From Halomonas sp. (lineage in GTDB: Bacteria > Pseudomonadota > Gammaproteobacteria > Pseudomonadales > Halomonadaceae), in contig NZ_DRFS01000013.1 in the NCBI RefSeq assembly GCF_011050415.1, positions 124,001 through 188,000 on the forward strand: DNA of 64,000 bases, written 5' to 3'. Position numbers and translations under genes: made by a program. How positions within the stretch are numbered: the stretch's first letter is position 1; each line of letters starts with the position of its first letter. The notes beneath the pieces are model-generated. The model saw nothing but the letters and a program-made list of their open reading frames with translations, did not search any database and was not told the DNA's origin. Positions 47,817-58,362 of the stretch are shown here, one piece after another.

Positions 47817-48347
47817 ATGAACTTCGATAATATCCCTTCTGGGAAAGATCTCCCCAACGACGTTTACGTAGTAATCGAAATTCCAGCTAACCACGATCCG
47901 ATCAAATACGAAATTGATAAGGATATGGGCGCGCTACTCGTTGACCGTTTCATGGCCACGCCTATGTTCTACCCCGCCAACTATGGCTTTATCCCGCACA
48001 CCCTGGCAGACGATGGTGATGCACTTGACGCGCTGGTCGTTACCCCGCACCCCGTTCAGCCAGGCAGCATTATCCGCGCCCGCCCCGTCGGCATGCTCAA
48101 TATGACTGACGAAGCCGGCGAAGATACTAAATTAGTTTGCGTACCCCATGCCAAGTTAAGCTCACTCTATGACGACATTCAGGAAGTTACTGACCTACCT
48201 GAACTGCTTCGTCAGCAGATCGCCCACTTTTTTGAGAACTACAAAGATCTCGAAAAAGGCAAATGGGTAAAAGTAGAGTCTTGGGAAGGCGCTGACGCTG
48301 CGCGCAAAGCAATCGAAAAAGCCGTTAGCGCGTACCAAAAAGCGTAA
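47817..48347 (+). CDS. ppa: Family I inorganic pyrophosphatase
   Basis: A 176-residue soluble pyrophosphatase of the standard hexameric length. Active-site blocks: [19 protein letters not shown] and [15 protein letters not shown] with the metal aspartates, and VCVPHAKLS. The enzyme draws PPi to phosphate, yet a PPi-using phosphofructokinase is encoded 2.2 kb away; PPi levels must be balanced between the two. Confidence 0.98.
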   Translation: MNFDNIPSGKDLPNDVYVVIEIPANHDPIKYEIDKDMGALLVDRFMATPMFYPANYGFIPHTLADDGDALDALVVTPHPVQPGSIIRARPVGMLNMTDEAGEDTKLVCVPHAKLSSLYDDIQEVTDLPELLRQQIAHFFENYKDLEKGKWVKVESWEGADAARKAIEKAVSAYQKA

Positions 48348-48381
48348 AAACATAAAGGCAGCATTACTTTTGCCATGATGA

Positions 48382-48411
48382 CAATAAGGCTGCCTATGGG
48401 CAGCCTTATTG
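48382..48411 (+). terminator. Hairpin after ppa
   Basis: CAATAAGGCTGCC pairs perfectly with GGCAGCCTTATTG over a 4-base loop. The T-run after it is poor, but the stem is strong. Confidence 0.7.
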
Positions 48412-48531
48412 CGTTAAGGAGTAACGTTATATTAGCGGGCGCGTCACGTCACCGCAGCTTGTACGCGCGGGGTTTAAGGTTGCGGTATGCTATCCCTCTT
48501 ACCTTGCGATGCCATTGACTAAGGACGCACC

Positions 48532-50403
48532 GTGTTATCTCTTAAACGTCTGAGTTTATTTACAATATTAGTTTTCTTCATCGGCTTGTTACCGCCGACT
48601 GCCCACGCTCAATGGTTTTCATCATCCAGCAACCAAGATGACTTCTTACCGGTGATGGAGGCTTTCCAGCCTACCGCTTGGCACGATGGCGATACACTGT
48701 TTATCGGGGTAGACATCGCCGATGAGTACTATCTCTATCGCCACCAGTTGGCGGTTGCTAGTGAAACTGACAATGTCATGCTCGGCGAACCCAAAATCCC
48801 GGAAGGCACCTTCACGAACGACGAGTTTATGGGTGATGTTTATATCTTCCGCGACCAGTTGGTATTCGAAGTTCCGCTTGAGGCGCCTTACTCAGGCCCA
48901 CTGAGCATTGCGTTCACCTTTCAAGGCTGCGCCGATGCCGGGCTATGCTACCCGCCGGAGCGCACGAATATTGAGGCCAGCGAAACGCAACCGCCCAGCC
49001 AGTTTGCAAATTGGAATAATGCTAGCAGCGACGTGGCTGGCGATGGAGCCGCTGCATCTGCAACCGTTGCGCAGGGTGAGTTCAATACTCCACAAAGTGA
49101 AGATAGCCGCTTTAGCGCTCTGATTAGAGATGCCAGCCTACCGCTAGCGTTGGGGCTATTTTTCATCGCTGGCCTTGGGCTGACCTTTACCCCCTGCGTG
49201 CTTCCAATGGTTCCGATTTTGTCATCAATTGTGGTGGGGCAAAACCCAACCCGGCCACGCGCCTTTGTGCTTTCCGCCAGCTATGTGATGGGCATGGCGC
49301 TTACCTACGCACTGGTAGGCGTTTTGATGGGGCTGTTCGGCGCGGGGCTTAATCTCCAGGCACGCTTACAGTCCGCCCCGGTACTCATTACCTTCGCAGC
49401 GCTCTTTACGCTCTTTGCACTGGCCATGTTTGGTGCGTTTAACCTCAATCTTTCACCCCGTTTGACCAACCGTATTGATGCTTGGCAGGCGCGCGCTCAG
49501 CGCAGTGGCCCGGCGGGCTTAGCCTTAGCGGGTGCGCTGTCGGTGCTAGTGGTATCGCCCTGTGTCACGGCACCCTTGGCCGGGGCCCTGGTGTTTATCT
49601 CTACAACGGGGGATGCGGTGATGGGTGGCGCCGTGCTATTTGCATTGGGCTTAGGAATGGGCGTCCCCTTACTGCTTGTCGGTACCTTTGGCACCACACT
49701 TCTGCCGCGCACTGGCGCTTGGATGAATGGCGTAAAAATCGCCTTTGGCTTACTTCTTCTTGGCGTTGCAATTTGGATGGTCGAGCGCCTGGTAGCAGCG
49801 CCCATTGCGCTGTTGCTATGGGCTGGCCTAGCGATCGGTAGTGCGCTGGCTTTAGGCGCTCTCAGTTTCAATCAGCCACAGGGCTGGCCGCGGGCGCGGC
49901 AAACCCTGGGACTTATGTTGCTGGCGTGGGGGGTATTACTGGTGATTGGCGCCGCTCAAGGTGGCAATAACCCCCTCCGGCCGCTAGCATCCATTACCAA
50001 TGCGCCCAGTTCACAACAGGCGGAATCACTCAATTTTGTTGAAATAGATAATGTCACCGCGCTGGATGAAGCAATCGCTCAAGCTAACAATGCTGGCCAG
50101 CCAGTATTTGTGCACTTCACCGCCGATTGGTGTATTTCCTGCAAGCTAATGGAGCGCGATGTTTATCCTGACCCTCGCGTCTCCTCAGCTTTAGGCGGCT
50201 ATACGTTAATTGCTGCGGATGTCACCCATACCGATAGCCAAAGTCGCGAGCTGCTTGAGCGTTTCAATCTATTTGGCCCACCCAGCCTGCTATTTTTTAA
50301 TCAAGGAGAAGAAATTCGTGATGCAAGAATTCAAGGTGAAGTGACCGCTGATCAGTTACATGAACACATTGAATCTGTCAGCCAATGGTTGGTCAATAGC
50401 TAA
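48532..50403 (+). CDS. dsbD: Thiol:disulfide interchange protein DsbD
   Basis: A 623-residue protein that carries electrons from cytoplasmic thioredoxin to periplasmic DsbC. It starts at a GTG (48532) preceded by AAGGACGCACC and has a signal peptide (FTILVFFIGLLPPTAHAQ). The N-terminal periplasmic domain has the CADAGLC pair, the eight-helix membrane domain the FTPCVLPM and SPCVTAPLAG cysteines, and the C-terminal thioredoxin domain DWCISCKLME. All six cysteines of the relay are present. Single gene. Confidence 0.96.
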   Translation: MLSLKRLSLFTILVFFIGLLPPTAHAQWFSSSSNQDDFLPVMEAFQPTAWHDGDTLFIGVDIADEYYLYRHQLAVASETDNVMLGEPKIPEGTFTNDEFMGDVYIFRDQLVFEVPLEAPYSGPLSIAFTFQGCADAGLCYPPERTNIEASETQPPSQFANWNNASSDVAGDGAAASATVAQGEFNTPQSEDSRFSALIRDASLPLALGLFFIAGLGLTFTPCVLPMVPILSSIVVGQNPTRPRAFVLSASYVMGMALTYALVGVLMGLFGAGLNLQARLQSAPVLITFAALFTLFALAMFGAFNLNLSPRLTNRIDAWQARAQRSGPAGLALAGALSVLVVSPCVTAPLAGALVFISTTGDAVMGGAVLFALGLGMGVPLLLVGTFGTTLLPRTGAWMNGVKIAFGLLLLGVAIWMVERLVAAPIALLLWAGLAIGSALALGALSFNQPQGWPRARQTLGLMLLAWGVLLVIGAAQGGNNPLRPLASITNAPSSQQAESLNFVEIDNVTALDEAIAQANNAGQPVFVHFTADWCISCKLMERDVYPDPRVSSALGGYTLIAADVTHTDSQSRELLERFNLFGPPSLLFFNQGEEIRDARIQGEVTADQLHEHIESVSQWLVNS

Positions 50404-50725
50404 CGCCGCCACCCTCTCAAGCCCCGCGTCAAAGCCTTTAAGCAGGCTTCTGTCGCTAACATCCTCAAACGGTCGTTTAAATTTATGCTAATCGGCAGCT
50501 TCTGGCTGCCGCTGGACATCCTCACACTTTTTCGGCAAACTCCGCTCCCATATTAGCTAAAACTTCCTTTTTTAGGGGTGAGAACGAGGTAACGTTCGCT
50601 AACATGCAGCGTTCTCTTCATTTTTAAATCTGGTTTACTGCGCTTAACGAGCGCCACAAAGCGCTTCTCGCTTAACGCTTAAGCTTTTTGTGACTACCTT
50701 TATATGACATTGATGGGGCTATGCC
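50404..50725. promoter_or_regulatory. Long leader region of accBC
   Basis: This 322-base gap contains several hairpins: AAGCCT/AGGCTT (50432-50449), CGGCAGC/GCTGCCG (50493-50511) and GCTTAA-CGC-TTAAGC followed by TTTTT (50670-50689), the last only 37 bases before accB. The last could act as an attenuator or weak terminator. In E. coli AccB represses its own operon through a long leader; no aroQ gene precedes accB here. Confidence 0.4.
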
Positions 50726-51184
50726 ATGGATATCCGCAAAGTTAAGAAACTAATTGAATTGCTCGAAGAGTCCAATATTAGCGAGATTGAAATTCAAGAA
50801 GGTGAAGAGTCAGTACGCATCAGCCGCCACCCAAATGGCGCCTCTTGGCAGCAACAGCCAATGCCTCAATATGCGCAACCTAATTACGCGCCTGCTCCCA
50901 GCGCTCCAACAGCAGCATCGGAAACTGAGTCAGCAGGTGTTAGCTATCGTGGTGAAGCGGTTAATTCCCCCATGGTGGGGACTTTCTATCGCAGCCCTGC
51001 ACCGGGTGCAAAATCGTTTGTAGAAGTAGGCGATAGCGTTAAGCAAGGCGATACCGTGTGCATCATCGAAGCCATGAAAATGATGAACCAGATTGAAGCT
51101 GACCGCGACGGCGTGGTGGAAGCCATTTTAGTGGAAGATGGCGAGCCAGTGGAATTCGATCAACCTATGATCGTTATCGCTTAA
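50726..51184 (+). CDS. accB: Biotin carboxyl carrier protein of acetyl-CoA carboxylase
   Basis: A 152-residue carrier. The N-terminal helix [20 protein letters not shown] leads to a Pro/Ala/Gln-rich linker (about residues 45-75) and the C-terminal biotinyl domain with the biotin lysine in [13 protein letters not shown]. The AccB-AccC pair starts fatty acid synthesis. accC follows after 31 bases. Confidence 0.97.
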   Translation: MDIRKVKKLIELLEESNISEIEIQEGEESVRISRHPNGASWQQQPMPQYAQPNYAPAPSAPTAASETESAGVSYRGEAVNSPMVGTFYRSPAPGAKSFVEVGDSVKQGDTVCIIEAMKMMNQIEADRDGVVEAILVEDGEPVEFDQPMIVIA

Positions 51185-51215
51185 TCTTTCATTTTCAACA
51201 CGGGTGGATTCTCCC

Positions 51216-52556
51216 ATGCTGGACAAGGTACTTATCGCGAACCGCGGCGAGATTGCCCTCCGTATCCTACGGGCCTGTAAAGAACTGGGCATTAAAACCG
51301 TAGCGGTACACTCCAAAGCTGATCGTGAGCTAATGCACGTTCGCCTAGCAGATGAAGCCGTGTGTATCGGGCCGGCATCGTCAGCGCAATCTTACTTAAA
51401 CATTCCTGCGTTAATCAGCGCTGCTGAAGTGACTGACTCAAGCGCTATTCATCCTGGTTACGGCTTTTTATCGGAAAACGCCAACTTTGCCGAGCAGGTA
51501 GAGCGTTCAGGCTTTACCTTTATCGGGCCCCGCGCTGAGACAATTCGCCTGATGGGCGACAAGGTCAGCGCTATCCAGTCGATGAAGGAAGCCGGTGTTC
51601 CTACCGTTCCTGGCTCGGATGGCCCCTTGGGTGATGATGATGCTACTAACTTAGCCACCGCGCAGCGCATCGGCTATCCGGTCATCATCAAAGCGGCCTC
51701 TGGCGGCGGCGGCCGTGGTATGCGCGTAGTGCATACTGAAGGACATCTGCTATCTGCTATTACCGTTACCCGTACCGAAGCGCACGCAGCGTTTGGTGAC
51801 GGCACGGTATACATGGAGAAGTTTCTTGAGAAGCCGCGCCATGTAGAAGTGCAGGTGCTTGCCGACGGTCAAGGCAACGCGATACATCTTTATGACCGTG
51901 ACTGCTCACTGCAGCGTCGCCATCAAAAAGTGCTTGAAGAGGCACCGGCACCAGGTCTTGACCCGGAAGCCCGCGCCCAAGTGCTTGAAGCGTGTCGTCA
52001 AGCGTGCATTAAAATTAACTACCGCGGCGCTGGCACCTTTGAGTTCTTGTACGAAGACGGTGAATACTTCTTCATCGAGATGAATACCCGTGTTCAGGTT
52101 GAGCACCCGGTCACCGAAATGGTCACCGGCGTGGATATCGTCAAAGAACAGCTACGCATTGCCTCTGGCCTGCCGCTGTCGATTCGCCAAGAAGATGTCA
52201 AACTCTCAGGCCACGCCTTTGAGTGCCGGATTAATGCCGAAGACTCACGTACCTTTATGCCCTCTCCCGGCAAGGTCACGCTGTTTCACGCACCGGGCGG
52301 TTTGGGTGTGCGCATGGACTCGCACCTCTACACAGGCTACACCGTACCTCCTCATTACGACTCGCTGATCGGCAAGCTGATCACTTGGGGAGCAGACCGA
52401 GAAATAGCCTTGACGCGGATGCGCAATGCTCTTGATGAGCTATTGGTAGAAGGCATCAAAACCAATATTGACCTGCAAAAAGACCTGGTTCGCGACAGTT
52501 ACTTCCGTCAAGGCGGCGTCAATATTCACTACCTGGAAAAGAAACTCAGCAGCTAA
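51216..52556 (+). CDS. accC: Biotin carboxylase subunit of acetyl-CoA carboxylase
   Basis: A 446-residue ATP-grasp enzyme from the ATG at 51216 ([18 protein letters not shown]); a GTG four codons upstream is also in frame. The ATP glycine loop is [12 protein letters not shown], and catalytic/metal residues are in [26 protein letters not shown] (positions given by this block near residues 275-300). It carboxylates biotin on AccB using bicarbonate. Confidence 0.98.
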   Translation: MLDKVLIANRGEIALRILRACKELGIKTVAVHSKADRELMHVRLADEAVCIGPASSAQSYLNIPALISAAEVTDSSAIHPGYGFLSENANFAEQVERSGFTFIGPRAETIRLMGDKVSAIQSMKEAGVPTVPGSDGPLGDDDATNLATAQRIGYPVIIKAASGGGGRGMRVVHTEGHLLSAITVTRTEAHAAFGDGTVYMEKFLEKPRHVEVQVLADGQGNAIHLYDRDCSLQRRHQKVLEEAPAPGLDPEARAQVLEACRQACIKINYRGAGTFEFLYEDGEYFFIEMNTRVQVEHPVTEMVTGVDIVKEQLRIASGLPLSIRQEDVKLSGHAFECRINAEDSRTFMPSPGKVTLFHAPGGLGVRMDSHLYTGYTVPPHYDSLIGKLITWGADREIALTRMRNALDELLVEGIKTNIDLQKDLVRDSYFRQGGVNIHYLEKKLSS

Positions 52557-52589
52557 ACCTGCATTTCCAGCGTCACGATTGATGCCCAG

Positions 52590-52622
52590 CGGGGTGGCTA
52601 AGTCCACCCCGTACTCGTTTTT
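52590..52622 (+). terminator. Intrinsic terminator of accBC
   Basis: CGGGGTGG pairs with CCACCCCG across a 6-base loop, then a T-rich tail (TACTCGTTTTT). Confidence 0.85.
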
Positions 52623-52645
52623 TATTCGCGTTGCGGAGAATCTCC

Positions 52646-53560
52646 ATGCCCTGGCTTCAACTCAAAGCCCATGTCGCCCCTGAGCAAGCAGAGTTCCTCG
52701 AAGAGCTCTTGATCAATGAGGGGGCAACAGCCATTGGCCTTCAGGACGCCCACGATGACCCGGTATTTGAACCCGAGCGCGGCACCACACCGCTTTGGCA
52801 AGATACCATTCTAACGGGCCTCTACGACGACCTTGAGGGCGTCGAGAGCATGCTGGAACGCATTGAAGCTGCGTGGTCAGAGCAACAGCCTGGCGAAGCC
52901 TGCCCAACCATCGAGTATGAACTCCTGGCAGACCGCGACTGGGAGCGTGAGTGGATGGATGACTTTACCCCGCTGCGTATGGGCCAACGGCTTTGGATTG
53001 TACCTAGCTGGCACGAACCGCCGGAAGCCGACGCGGTTAACTTGATCCTTGATCCTGGCCTTGCCTTTGGCACCGGCACCCACCCCACGACGGCTCTCTG
53101 CCTTGAGTGGCTGGATGAGTTAGCGGTTGCCGGACACCTAGCGCAGCAGCCGGTACTTGATGTGGGCTGCGGCTCGGGCATTCTCGCCATTGCCGCGCTC
53201 AAGCTGGGTGCCAGTCACGCTGATGCCACGGACATTGACCCCCAGGCATTGCAAGCCAGCCGAGATAACGCCGAGCGCAATGGCATCGCCGAAGATGCGT
53301 TAAACCTCTACTACCCCGAACAGTTAAGCGATGGTGAAAGCTATCCCATCGTGACAGCCAATATTCTGGCGGGCCCGCTTGTCGAACTGGCAGCCATGAT
53401 TGCCGGGCATGTGGCCCCCGGGGGTCGTATTGCACTATCCGGCATCCTGGCCAACCAGGCCGATGACGTTTACCAAGCTTATGCAGCCCAAGGGATTACC
53501 ATGCAAGAGCCAGTGATTCGCGAAGGCTGGGTGCGGCTTTCTGGTCAGCGTCTGCGTTAA
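52646..53560 (+). CDS. prmA: Ribosomal protein L11 methyltransferase
   Basis: A 304-residue SAM-dependent methyltransferase from the ATG at 52646 (MPWLQLKAHVAPEQAEFLEE), behind GCGGAGAATCTCC. The N-terminal domain recognises L11. The SAM motif I is LDVGCGSGILAIAALKLGA, preceded by DPGLAFGTGTHPTT; the catalytic-loop motif is VTANILAGPLVEL. The prmA-dusB-fis order is the normal gammaproteobacterial one. Confidence 0.97.
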   Translation: MPWLQLKAHVAPEQAEFLEELLINEGATAIGLQDAHDDPVFEPERGTTPLWQDTILTGLYDDLEGVESMLERIEAAWSEQQPGEACPTIEYELLADRDWEREWMDDFTPLRMGQRLWIVPSWHEPPEADAVNLILDPGLAFGTGTHPTTALCLEWLDELAVAGHLAQQPVLDVGCGSGILAIAALKLGASHADATDIDPQALQASRDNAERNGIAEDALNLYYPEQLSDGESYPIVTANILAGPLVELAAMIAGHVAPGGRIALSGILANQADDVYQAYAAQGITMQEPVIREGWVRLSGQRLR

Positions 53561-53661
53561 AACAGTGAACGGCCTTCACCCTGCCGCTGAGTAGGCGTAT
53601 CATACGCCCCCTTGAAAGGCGCCTACTCACCGCTAGCTCAGTATTTAGACAACCCAATGCC

Positions 53662-54714
53662 ATGACCTTAATAAGTGAACCCGCCACTCCAGGCTTACCC
53701 ACCATCGGCCCGTATCGATTACCCAACCGGGTAATACTTGCGCCGATGGCAGGCGTCACAGACCGCCCTTTTCGTCAGCTCTGCCGACAACTAGGGGCTG
53801 GCTGGGTGGTGGGTGAAATGGTGACGGCAGATCCCAGCCTATGGCATACGCGAAAATCGCAGCTACGTATGGACCATCGCGGCGAGCCCGACCCACGCGT
53901 TGTACAAATCGCAGGTGGCGATGCAGAAATGCTGGCCCAGGCAGCGCGCTTAAATGCCGAGCTGGGAGCGCAGATTATTGATATCAACATGGGTTGTCCC
54001 GCGAAGAAGGTGTGCAATAAAGCAGCGGGCTCAGCCCTACTGCGTGATGAAGCGCTGGTGGCGGAGATACTTGAGGCGGTAGTCGCGGCGGTTGATATTC
54101 CGGTGACGCTTAAAATCCGCACAGGCTGGTGTGCTGAAACGAATAATGGTCTGCGCATTGCGCAACTCGCCGAGTCAGCCGGTATTCAATCGTTAGCCAT
54201 ACATGGCCGACATCGCGAGCAGCGCTATACTGGACAGGCAGAGTACGACACGATTGCTGAGATCAAGTCACGCCTCTCGATACCAGTGATCGCAAACGGC
54301 GACATAACAAGCCCTGAAAAAGCCGCCGAAGTACTCGCTTATACCGGCGCTGATGCAGTCATGGTGGGTCGTGGCGCCCAAGGTAACCCGTGGATATTCC
54401 AGCAGATTAGCCATTATCTTCAGCATGGAGAGCGGATGGCGCTGCCTACTCTCATAGAGCGCCACCACGTGCTTCAGGGGCATGTTGAGGCGTTACATGA
54501 GTTTTATGGGAACACCATGGGCGTGCGAATTGCACGCAAGCACGTTGGATGGTACCTCAACGATGACCCACGCTTTACGCAGCTCCAACAGCGCGCGCTT
54601 AAGCAGCAGTTTAATGCATTAGCATTACCCGAAATGCAATTTGATTGGATCAACGACGCGATGGCACCCGATGCCGCCACGCGTCTGCTAGCCAAAGGAA
54701 GCCATGCTGCATGA
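53662..54714 (+). CDS. dusB: tRNA-dihydrouridine synthase B
   Basis: A 350-residue FMN-dependent enzyme that reduces U17 in tRNA. Marks: VILAPMAGVTDRPFRQLCR, DINMGCPAKKVCNKAAGSAL with the catalytic Cys, AIHGRHREQRYTG and ANGDITSPEKA. Its TGA overlaps the fis ATG (ATGA); the dusB-fis operon is conserved and gives coupled translation. Confidence 0.97.
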   Translation: MTLISEPATPGLPTIGPYRLPNRVILAPMAGVTDRPFRQLCRQLGAGWVVGEMVTADPSLWHTRKSQLRMDHRGEPDPRVVQIAGGDAEMLAQAARLNAELGAQIIDINMGCPAKKVCNKAAGSALLRDEALVAEILEAVVAAVDIPVTLKIRTGWCAETNNGLRIAQLAESAGIQSLAIHGRHREQRYTGQAEYDTIAEIKSRLSIPVIANGDITSPEKAAEVLAYTGADAVMVGRGAQGNPWIFQQISHYLQHGERMALPTLIERHHVLQGHVEALHEFYGNTMGVRIARKHVGWYLNDDPRFTQLQQRALKQQFNALALPEMQFDWINDAMAPDAATRLLAKGSHAA

Positions 54715-55046
54715 CCGAACGCGATCTTCTCTCTAGCACGACTGAATCCCACATGGTCTCCCACCTGGTGGGCACGCTGGCCGACCCTGCCGCCAACACT
54801 CCCCCACAGCCGCTTCGGGAAGCTGTGGAAACCGCCATGCGCCGCTACTTCGAGCATCTCGATGGCAGCCAAGCAACTGACCTATATGCCATGGTGATGG
54901 CTGAAGTTGAAGCACCCTTGCTCGCCTGCGTATTGGAACATACCGACGGCAACCAAACCCGAGCCGCAGATGTACTAGGGCTCAACCGTGGCACTCTGCG
55001 CAAAAAACTAAAGCTTTACGGACTTATCGAAGGTGACGCCCCATAA
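54711..55046 (+). CDS. fis: DNA-binding protein Fis
   Basis: A 111-residue protein (98 in E. coli) from the ATG at 54711. The C-terminal helix-turn-helix is strongly conserved: CVLEHTDGNQTRAADVLGLNRGTLRKKLKLYGL. The N-terminus adds a few residues. Fis bends DNA and activates rRNA promoters. Confidence 0.96.
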   Translation: MTERDLLSSTTESHMVSHLVGTLADPAANTPPQPLREAVETAMRRYFEHLDGSQATDLYAMVMAEVEAPLLACVLEHTDGNQTRAADVLGLNRGTLRKKLKLYGLIEGDAP

Positions 55047-55067
55047 CGATGGGGCGTTGTTGTTTTT
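55036..55067 (+). terminator. Intrinsic terminator of dusB-fis
   Basis: ACGCCCC pairs with GGGGCGT across an 8-base loop, followed by TGTTGTTTTT. The left arm lies in the last fis codons. Confidence 0.85.
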
Positions 55068-55087
55068 AATTCTCGACTCTGCACAAC

Positions 55088-56698
55088 ATGAGCACTCTAA
55101 TGGCTGATAATCCTTCCTTGACTGACAGTAGCGCTACCCCCGTCCGCCGCGCCCTTTTGAGCGTTTCTGATAAAACTGGCATTGTGGAATTCGCCCGCGG
55201 CCTGACCGAGCAGGGTGTGGAACTCCTCTCAACGGGTGGCACCTTCCGCCTATTGCAGGAAAATGCCATTCCAGTCAAAGAAGTTTCAGAGCACACCGGC
55301 TTTCCAGAAATCATGGATGGCCGCGTCAAAACCCTACATCCGAAAATTCACGGCGGCATTTTAGCGCGCCGTGGTCAGGATGATGCGGTCATGGCCGAGA
55401 ACGACATCACCCCCATTGATATGGTAGTCGTCAATCTGTACCCCTTTGCCGCCACGGTTGCCAAGCCCGATTGCACGCTAGAAGATGCCATCGAGAATAT
55501 CGATATTGGTGGCCCCACCATGGTTCGCGCCTGCGCTAAAAATCACGCCTACACCACCATTGTGGTCAACAGCAGTGATTACGCTCGCGTACTGGGTGAG
55601 CTGGCAGCGCAAGATGGCCTGGTCAGTAACGCCACACGTTTTGATTTGGCGGTCAAAGCCTTTGAGCATACCGCTGGCTATGATGGCGCGATTGCCGATT
55701 ATCTCGGCCGCATGGTCAATCCTGCCGATGAAGCCTTCCCGCGCACTTTTAACCTGCAGCTCCACAAAAAGCAGGACATGCGATACGGTGAAAACCCTCA
55801 TCAACAGGCCGCTTTTTACGTTGACCCTGACGCCAGCGAACCGAGCGTAGCCACTGCCAAGATGCTTCAGGGCAAGCCGCTGTCGTATAACAATGTTGCC
55901 GATACCGACGCTGCCTTTGAGTGCGTAAAAGCGTTTAACGAGACTGCTTGTGTGATCGTAAAGCACGCCAACCCTTGCGGTGTCGCCATTGGCGCAACCG
56001 CCCTGGCAGCTTACGATAAGGCCTTCACCACCGACCCGACCAGCGCCTTCGGCGGCATTATCGCCTTCAATACGCCGCTGGACGCAGAGACTGCTCAGGC
56101 AATTATTGATCGCCAGTTTGTTGAAGTTATCATTGCCCCTGGGGTCAGCGATGAAGCTGCTGCCATCGTGGCCAATAAGCAGAACGTACGTTTATTAGAC
56201 GTCAGCGACAACTGGCCCGGCCAACATCAATCAACGTTTGATCTCAAACGTGTGAACGGCGGTTTATTGGTGCAGGATCGCGACGAAGGCATGGTGGCAC
56301 GGGAAGATTTAACCGTGGTAAGCGAGCGAACACCCAGCGAACAAGAACTGCGTGACCTTGCTTTCGCCTGGCGGGTAGCCAAATTCGTAAAATCAAACGC
56401 CATTGTCTACGCCAAAGATGGACAGACCGTCGGCGTTGGCGCTGGGCAAATGAGCCGCGTCTACTCAGCGAAGATTGCCGGTATTAAAGCCGCTGATGAA
56501 GGCCTTTCAGTGCCAGGCTCTGTGATGGCATCTGATGCGTTTTTCCCTTTCCGTGACGGCATTGACGCAGCCGCCGCCGCTGGCATTACCGCGGTGATTC
56601 AACCGGGTGGTTCTATGCGTGACCAGGAAGTAATTGATGCCGCCAATGAAGCAGGTATTGCCATGGTATTTACCGGCATGCGTCACTTCCGTCATTAA
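55088..56698 (+). CDS. purH: AICAR formyltransferase / IMP cyclohydrolase
   Basis: A 536-residue bifunctional enzyme for the last two steps of IMP synthesis. The N-terminal cyclohydrolase shows [18 protein letters not shown] and [18 protein letters not shown]. The C-terminal transformylase holds [26 protein letters not shown] with the catalytic Lys-His, and VQDRDEGM. It ends at a strong terminator. Confidence 0.98.
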   Translation: MSTLMADNPSLTDSSATPVRRALLSVSDKTGIVEFARGLTEQGVELLSTGGTFRLLQENAIPVKEVSEHTGFPEIMDGRVKTLHPKIHGGILARRGQDDAVMAENDITPIDMVVVNLYPFAATVAKPDCTLEDAIENIDIGGPTMVRACAKNHAYTTIVVNSSDYARVLGELAAQDGLVSNATRFDLAVKAFEHTAGYDGAIADYLGRMVNPADEAFPRTFNLQLHKKQDMRYGENPHQQAAFYVDPDASEPSVATAKMLQGKPLSYNNVADTDAAFECVKAFNETACVIVKHANPCGVAIGATALAAYDKAFTTDPTSAFGGIIAFNTPLDAETAQAIIDRQFVEVIIAPGVSDEAAAIVANKQNVRLLDVSDNWPGQHQSTFDLKRVNGGLLVQDRDEGMVAREDLTVVSERTPSEQELRDLAFAWRVAKFVKSNAIVYAKDGQTVGVGAGQMSRVYSAKIAGIKAADEGLSVPGSVMASDAFFPFRDGIDAAAAAGITAVIQPGGSMRDQEVIDAANEAGIAMVFTGMRHFRH

Positions 56699-56722
56699 AC
56701 CAGTTAGTAACACCCCAAAATG

Positions 56723-56760
56723 AAGAAGCCCCACCTGCACATTGCAGGTGGGGCTTCTTT
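56723..56760. terminator. Bidirectional terminator between purH and gabD
   Basis: A 16-bp perfect stem AAGAAGCCCCACCTGC / GCAGGTGGGGCTTCTT closes a 5-base loop, with A and T runs on both flanks, serving both convergent genes. Confidence 0.93.
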
Positions 56761-56786
56761 AAGCCTTTAAAACAAAAATATCGGGC

Positions 56787-58244
56787 TTAGCCAAGGTCGA
56801 TACATAAGTATTTGGTTTCAAGGTACTCTTCCAAGCCCTGGTGACCACCTTCGCGGCCTAGACCCGATGCTTTTACACCACCGAAGGGCGCAGCGGCATT
56901 GGAGATGGCACCGGTATTAATACCTACCATGCCATAATCAAGCGCTTCTGCGACTCGCCATACGCGGGCAAGATCCCGGGAGTAGAAGTAAGAGGCCAGG
57001 CCATACTCGGTATCATTGGCCATCTCAATGGCGGTCTGCTCATCGTCAAAGGGGAAAACCGCCGCTAGAGGACCAAACGTCTCCTCATGGGCCACTTTCA
57101 TTTTATCGGTGGCAAAGCTGATTAGCGTCGGCGTGAAGAAATTGCCGCCCAAGGGGTGCGGATGACCTCCTAACAGCAATTCAGCGCCTTTATCGATGGC
57201 GTCCTGAACATGCTCACTGACCTTTTTAACCGCATTTTCATCGATGAGTGGGCCAATATTGATATTTGGCTTGGTGCCATCGCCTACATGCAGCTCGCTG
57301 TTCATCGCCACCGCCAATTTTTCACAGAAGGCGTTGATGACACTGGACTGCACTAAAAAGCGGTTGGTGCAGACACAGGTTTGACCAGCATTGCGGAATT
57401 TCGCCGCCATGGCGCCTTCAACAGCCGCATCCAAGTCCGCATCTTCAAATACAATAAAGGGCGCGTTGCCGCCCAACTCTAGCGAGATTTTCTGTACGTG
57501 CTCAGCGGCTTGTGCCATTAGCTTGCGGCCAACCTCGGTGGAGCCTGTAAAGGTGATCTTGCGCACTTTGGGTGACTGGGTCATCGCCTTGGCAATATCA
57601 CTGGCGCTGCCCGGCACAACATTGAACACACCGCGGGGAATGCCAGCGCGTTCGGCTAAAAGCGCCAGCGCCGTGGCTGAAAATGGCGTTTGGCTGGCAG
57701 GCTTAACCACAATAGTACAACCCGCCGCTAACGCGGCACCTGCTTTGCGAGTAATCATCGCGGCAGGGAAATTCCACGGCGTAATCGCCCCCACCACGCC
57801 TACCGGTTGTTTGGTAATCACAATGCGCTGATTGGCTTTAGCGGCGGGAATTGTTTCACCGTATACGCGTCGCGCTTCTTCGGCAAACCAGCGTAAAAAG
57901 CTGGCTGCATAAGCAATTTCACCTGCGGCTTCTTTAAGGGGCTTACCCTGCTCGTAGGTCATCAGCATGGCAAGATCCTGCTGATGCTCCATCATCAGGT
58001 CATGCCATTTCATCAGCATGTCGGCGCGCTCTTGAGCAGTGAGTGCCCGCCATGCGGGTAGCGCAGCATCAGCTGCGTCAATCGCCCGCTCGGTTTCCGC
58101 TCTACCCAGGCGAGGAATATCACCAATTGCTTCGCCGGTCGCCGGGTTCAATACGGTAATCTGCTCGCCGCTGTCTGCTGCAACCCAGCTACCATCTATA
58201 TAGGCAAACGGGCAATATAGCTGCGTTTCTTTAAGCGCTTCCAT
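56787..58244 (-). CDS. gabD: Succinate-semialdehyde dehydrogenase
   Basis: A 485-residue aldehyde dehydrogenase from the ATG at 58244, behind AGGAGTCTTTC. The general-base glutamate is in ISLELGGNAPFIVFEDAD and the catalytic cysteine in AGQTCVCTNRFLV. The coenzyme region VKPASQTPFSA matches the NADP-dependent GabD of E. coli. It oxidises succinate semialdehyde from GABA or polyamine breakdown; glutarate semialdehyde is also possible. No gabT is adjacent. Confidence 0.92.
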   Translation of the reverse strand: MEALKETQLYCPFAYIDGSWVAADSGEQITVLNPATGEAIGDIPRLGRAETERAIDAADAALPAWRALTAQERADMLMKWHDLMMEHQQDLAMLMTYEQGKPLKEAAGEIAYAASFLRWFAEEARRVYGETIPAAKANQRIVITKQPVGVVGAITPWNFPAAMITRKAGAALAAGCTIVVKPASQTPFSATALALLAERAGIPRGVFNVVPGSASDIAKAMTQSPKVRKITFTGSTEVGRKLMAQAAEHVQKISLELGGNAPFIVFEDADLDAAVEGAMAAKFRNAGQTCVCTNRFLVQSSVINAFCEKLAVAMNSELHVGDGTKPNINIGPLIDENAVKKVSEHVQDAIDKGAELLLGGHPHPLGGNFFTPTLISFATDKMKVAHEETFGPLAAVFPFDDEQTAIEMANDTEYGLASYFYSRDLARVWRVAEALDYGMVGINTGAISNAAAPFGGVKASGLGREGGHQGLEEYLETKYLCIDLG

Positions 58245-58362
58245 GAAAGACTCCTGACCAAATGATGGCCTTGTAGGCTCATTGACCACTTCATGCTAAG
58301 TCGAAACGGCCATTCAAACCAAATTTGTAGCGTGAGAGACTCGCGCATTAGCGGTGACTGAT

